Part shown: one piece after another, positions 60,879-64,000 of the stretch
Numbering within the stretch: position 1 is the stretch's first letter
Layout of the letters: each line of letters begins with the position of its first letter
DNA from: Flexivirga oryzae
GTDB lineage: Bacteria > Actinomycetota > Actinomycetes > Actinomycetales > Dermatophilaceae
Direction of reading: 5' to 3'
Assembly (NCBI RefSeq): GCF_014190805.1
Contig: NZ_JACHVQ010000001.1
Location: 2,666,001-2,730,000 of the forward strand
DNA length: 64,000 nt
The notes under the pieces: model-generated
Told to the model about the DNA's origin: nothing
Database searches by the model: none
What the model saw: only the letters and a program-made list of their open reading frames with translations
Position numbers and translations under genes: made by a program

Positions 60879-61964
60879 TCAACGGCTGTCGTGGGACCGG
60901 GCGCGGCGGTACTCGGCGAGCACGGTCTGCACGACCTCGGACCAGCCGAGCTGTGGTCGCTCACTGCGGCTGTATGCCGAAAGCGATTGCCGCAGCACCG
61001 GATCCGTCGCGAACCGAGCCAGTGCAGTGACGAAGCGCTCGTCGTCCGCGACCACCAGGCCGGTCCGCTCGTGCTCGACCAGGTCCGCGACGGCGCTCTC
61101 GGCACGGGTGACGACCGGCAGGCCGCAGCACCGGGCCTCCGCCGCCGCGATGCCGAACGCCTCGAGCACCGTCGGCGCGGCATAGACGTCGGCGCCGCGG
61201 TAGAGATCACGCAACGCGGGTGCGTCGAGCCGACCGGGCAGCGCACACCAGTGCGGCCGCCGCGCCGCCAGCCGGGACCAGAGCGGCCCGTCGCCCGCGA
61301 TGGTCAGCCGGATGTCCGTGCCGGAGAGTTCGCGGGCGCGGCGCACCATCTCGATCAACTGCGCCGGGCGCTTGCGGGCCGCGAAGCGCATCGCGCTCAC
61401 CACGTCCACCACGCCGGCGCCGCGAGGAGGTTCACCGTCACCACGCCAGAAGGAGGTGTCGATGCCGTTCGGGACGATGCTGACCGGTGCGTCCGCGGTC
61501 CGTTCCAGCGGGGCCGCGGCGACCTGCGACACCGCGGACAACGCGACACCCCGCCTGGCCCACCGCGCCGTGTAACCGGCAGCTCGCACCATCGGCTCGG
61601 AGTGGCCGGTGACGCTGTGCCAGGTGGCCGCCACGGGCGTCCCGACCGCCAGCGCGGCACGCACGCCGTCGACCGCGAACGGGCTGACGACTCCGAGATG
61701 GGCGTGCGCCACGTCGAAATCACCATGTTGCAGGGCGATGCGCACGGAGTGACCCGCCGCCGGGTTGATCAGCAGACCCCCCGGCAGCTCCCGACGCATG
61801 CCCAGCCGATGCACCGGCACAGGGTTGTCGGAGGTCCCCGGTGTAATGGTGAAGACCTCCACCTGGTGCCCGGCGGCGGCCAGGGCCGCGGCGAGCCCGT
61901 GGACCTGCGTCTCGATGCCGCCGAGTCTCGGCGGATAGCAATCCGACAGCAGCGCGACCTTCAT
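60879..61964 (-). CDS. GT4-family glycosyltransferase
   Basis: 361 residues from ATG 61964; the open frame upstream is not conserved-looking. GT-B fold: SDCYPPRLGGIETQVHGLAAAL at the N-terminus, HAHLGVVSPFA, WHSVTGHSEP, the donor-binding VPNGIDTSFWRG, and the C-terminal APTVLEAFGIAAAEARCCGLPVV with the E-x7-E motif. It resembles mannosyl- and GlcNAc-transferases of the MshA/PimB type; acceptor unknown. Divergent from a PIG-L deacetylase across 36 bp. Confidence 0.93.
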   Translation of the reverse strand: MKVALLSDCYPPRLGGIETQVHGLAAALAAAGHQVEVFTITPGTSDNPVPVHRLGMRRELPGGLLINPAAGHSVRIALQHGDFDVAHAHLGVVSPFAVDGVRAALAVGTPVAATWHSVTGHSEPMVRAAGYTARWARRGVALSAVSQVAAAPLERTADAPVSIVPNGIDTSFWRGDGEPPRGAGVVDVVSAMRFAARKRPAQLIEMVRRARELSGTDIRLTIAGDGPLWSRLAARRPHWCALPGRLDAPALRDLYRGADVYAAPTVLEAFGIAAAEARCCGLPVVTRAESAVADLVEHERTGLVVADDERFVTALARFATDPVLRQSLSAYSRSERPQLGWSEVVQTVLAEYRRARSHDSR

Positions 61965-62000
61965 CAATCGACAAGACTGCCATGCGGGAGGATGGGACCG

Positions 62001-62804
62001 ATGCCGCACACCCTGGTCGCGTTCCACGCGCACCCCGACGACGAAGCGCTGCTCACGGCCGGCACCCTGGCCAAGGCGGCGGCTGCCGGGCACCGCGTGG
62101 TGCTGGTCGTCGCGACCGACGGTGCCCTGGGCCTGACCTCCGACGACTTCCGGGACGATCTCGGCTCGCGGCGACTGCACGAGCTGCAGCTCAGCGCGGC
62201 GGCGATGGGCGTCGCGCGCGTCATACACCTCGGGTATGCCGACTCCGGCATGGTCGGCGACGTCCCCCCGGACCTGCCCGGACGCCGCCGTTTCGTGCGG
62301 GCCACCGCCGCGAGCCGGCTGCTGGCCGACATCCTCCGCGAGGAGGGCGCCGACGTGCTGATGACGTATGACGCCGCCGGCGGATACGGGCACCGCGACC
62401 ACGTCATGGTGCACCGCGTCGGTGCGGAGGCGGCCCGCCTGGCGGGGACCCAGCGGGTGGTGGAGGCGACCGTCCCCCGCGAACTGCTCGCCCGGACGGT
62501 CCGGCTGATCTCCCGGTTCTACCGCTTCCCCAGCGACTTCGACATCGGGGTGTACGAGCGGGCCTTCACCCCGCGCGCGCAGATCACCCACCGCATCGAC
62601 GTGCGCCACCAGATCGACGCGAAACGGATCGCGATGGCGGCGCACGCGTCGCAGGCCGCGGCCGACGACGGGGCCGACCGCACCCTCGCGTTATTTCTGA
62701 AGATTCCGCGGCCAATTTATGATGTTGTGTTCGGAAGGGAATGGTTCCGCGATCCAGCGCACACCGGCCCTGTCAGTGACGACATCTTTACGGGGTTGGC
62801 ATGA
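62001..62804 (+). CDS. PIG-L family deacetylase
   Basis: 267 residues from ATG 62001, with GGAGG 9 bases upstream (ATG 61992 is too close to it). The zinc motif is FHAHPDDEALLTAGTLA near residue 8, with the partner His in GYGHRDHVMVHR. The family removes the acetyl group from GlcNAc linked to inositol, lipids or antibiotics (MshB, PIG-L). It is coupled (ATGA) to a membrane protein and divergent from a glycosyltransferase, so a glycolipid or glycoside pathway is plausible. Confidence 0.92.
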   Translation: MPHTLVAFHAHPDDEALLTAGTLAKAAAAGHRVVLVVATDGALGLTSDDFRDDLGSRRLHELQLSAAAMGVARVIHLGYADSGMVGDVPPDLPGRRRFVRATAASRLLADILREEGADVLMTYDAAGGYGHRDHVMVHRVGAEAARLAGTQRVVEATVPRELLARTVRLISRFYRFPSDFDIGVYERAFTPRAQITHRIDVRHQIDAKRIAMAAHASQAAADDGADRTLALFLKIPRPIYDVVFGREWFRDPAHTGPVSDDIFTGLA

Positions 62805-63961
62805 AGAGCTCGAGGCGTGCGGGGACGCCGATGAGCCGCGACATCAATCGCACCGTGGAGATCGACGAGATCGTCGCGGCCAACAACCTGACCGGTGACG
62901 ACGACGACGGCGACACCCCTGTCATGCCGAAACTCAGTGCCCGGTTGCTGATCCACGCCCTGTTCGGCATCGCCCTGGCGGCCGTGATGATCGGGGCCCT
63001 CCCCTGGTTCACGCACACGTCCTGGTCCAAGATCGGCCACCACCTCGACCTGGTGGGACCCCAGGCGACGTTGGAGTGCATGGGCATCATGCTGCTCGGC
63101 CTGGCGATCTACACCTTCACCCTGTCCGCCGCCCTACCCGGCCTGTCGCACCTCAAGGCCTCGATCATCAACGTCTCGGGTTCCGCGGTCAGCAACGTCC
63201 TGCCCGGCGGCGGAGCCGTGGGAATGGCGTCGACCTACATGATGCTGCGGTCCTGGGGCTTCGCCCGCCGCAACATCTCCACCGGTCTGATCGTGAGCGG
63301 CATCTGGAACGTCCTGTTCCGGGTCGGTATGCCGCTGATCGGCATCGCCGCGGTGTCCCGGTCGACCGACGCGATGCCGTCGATCATGGCCCGCGGCGCG
63401 TGGTGGGGCGGAGTCATCGGCCTGCTGCTGATGATCGGATTCGTGGTCGCGCTGAGCCGCCCGGAGTGGACCGCCTGGCTCGGCGACCAGATCGACGCCC
63501 GGCTGGGTTCGGTGCTCGCCCGGCTGCGGCGCGGCGACAACAAGGGCAAGCGGCTGAACATCAAGCACCTGCTGCTGGACCAGCGGGCCCGCATCAGCAC
63601 GGTCACCAAGCACGGCTGGCTGCCGATGTCGCTCGGCGTGATCGGCCAGCTGGCCCTGTGGTTCCTGCTCTTCTGGCGGGTCATGGCGGCGGTCCACGTG
63701 GACCTGCCGGTCGCGGAGCTGTTCGCGGCATACGCCATCGGGCGGTTGATGACCGCGATCCCGTTCACCCCCGGCGGCCTCGGATTCACCGAGGCCAGTG
63801 CCGTGGTGATCCTGGTTTTCTGGGGCGCCAACCCGGCGGCAGCCAGCGCCGGTGTCGTCGTCTTCGCGATCTTCACGCACATCGCGGAGATCCCGCTCGG
63901 CGCGCTCGGTTGGCTCGCCTGGTGGGCGATGCCCAAGGTCGGCGCGCCCGCAAATACCTAG
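62801..63961 (+). CDS. YbhN / lysylphosphatidylglycerol synthase transmembrane-type protein
   Basis: 386 residues (ATG 62801 overlapping the previous stop; ATG 62831 is an alternative). Eight to nine hydrophobic segments after a polar, acidic N-terminus (~20-45). Family motifs are NVSGSAVSNVLPGGGAVGMA and AYAIGRLMTAIPFTPGGLGFTEA. This is the flippase-like half of MprF without the synthase domain. A lipid or lipid-linked sugar flippase is the likely role (inference from family). Confidence 0.9.
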   Translation: MKSSRRAGTPMSRDINRTVEIDEIVAANNLTGDDDDGDTPVMPKLSARLLIHALFGIALAAVMIGALPWFTHTSWSKIGHHLDLVGPQATLECMGIMLLGLAIYTFTLSAALPGLSHLKASIINVSGSAVSNVLPGGGAVGMASTYMMLRSWGFARRNISTGLIVSGIWNVLFRVGMPLIGIAAVSRSTDAMPSIMARGAWWGGVIGLLLMIGFVVALSRPEWTAWLGDQIDARLGSVLARLRRGDNKGKRLNIKHLLLDQRARISTVTKHGWLPMSLGVIGQLALWFLLFWRVMAAVHVDLPVAELFAAYAIGRLMTAIPFTPGGLGFTEASAVVILVFWGANPAAASAGVVVFAIFTHIAEIPLGALGWLAWWAMPKVGAPANT

Positions 63962-64000
63962 GCGACGCGACGGTCGACGACGACCGAGACCCAGCCGATG

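Noticed and set aside
63958..64000. Possible 3' end of a minus-strand gene at the right edge
   Set aside because: Only ~14 codons (ending ...VVVDRRVA, stop overlapping the YbhN stop) are visible, too little to support a gene.

Overview
The window is about 70% G+C by eye. It carries an actinobacterial gene set: menaquinone-type succinate dehydrogenase sdhCAB, NADP-type icd, a DUF222/HNH gene, DUF3017 beside folD, DUF6350 beside purN/purH, PspC-domain signalling, and many GTG starts with TANNNT -10 boxes a few bases upstream. The gene content suggests a Micrococcales-type actinobacterium, possibly near Dermacoccaceae or Intrasporangiaceae; that placement is inference. No rRNA, tRNA, prophage, insertion sequence or CRISPR array was seen.

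Layout. 1-0.7 kb: a lipoprotein-like RNase Sa/barnase ribonuclease with an overlapping barstar inhibitor that runs off the left edge. 0.8-2.1 kb: an AbiEi/DUF559-type gene between 89-bp inverted repeats. 2.1-9.5 kb, minus strand: manC-pyrD, the sdhCAB operon, and trpS with a 2H phosphoesterase. 9.7-15.5 kb: DeoR regulator, a three-domain cell-wall hydrolase, an S10 peptidase, UDP-xylose-synthase-like SDR, HAD phosphatase. 15.6-18.1 kb: divergent icd and mdh. 18.2-19.5 kb: a 52-bp tandem array, a second DUF559 gene and a further repeat copy. 19.5-30.9 kb: DUF3017, folD, yjbQ and three tandem giant adenylyl-cyclase/ATPase paralogues, with a divergent stand-alone cyclic-nucleotide-binding protein. 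31-36.6 kb: purH behind a ZTP riboswitch, purN, a third DUF559 gene between perfect inverted repeats, DUF6350, prepilin peptidase. 36.7-44.7 kb: sucCD, a PadR-controlled ABC exporter, M23 peptidase. 44.7-50.5 kb: pcrA, a TfoX-type protein, MFS exporter with TetR regulator, DUF2804. 50.6-56.7 kb: DUF222/HNH, GNAT, DHFR-like protein, exonuclease III, class C beta-lactamase-like protein, DedA. 57-60.9 kb: PspC histidine kinase, LuxR-type response regulator and a divergent PspC membrane protein. 60.9-64 kb: glycosyltransferase, PIG-L deacetylase and a YbhN-type membrane protein.

Two observations stand out. First, three unrelated-in-sequence but domain-matched AbiEi/DUF559 (PD-(D/E)XK-like) genes are each bracketed by a private family of palindromic repeats. 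Each has a perfect DnaA-box 9-mer (TTATCCACA or its complement) 33-38 bp upstream of its start, and the DUF222/HNH gene has the same box 55 bp upstream. The four perfect DnaA boxes I found in the window are exactly these four. Second, the non-palindromic heptamer GTATGNC (complement GNCATAC) occurs roughly 105 times on both strands, in coding and non-coding DNA. Nearly every GTATG pentamer is followed by NC. The 89-bp repeats around the first DUF559 gene are built from this heptamer. Metabolically the window is rich in TCA-cycle genes (sdhCAB, icd, mdh, sucCD) and one-carbon/purine genes (folD, purH, purN).
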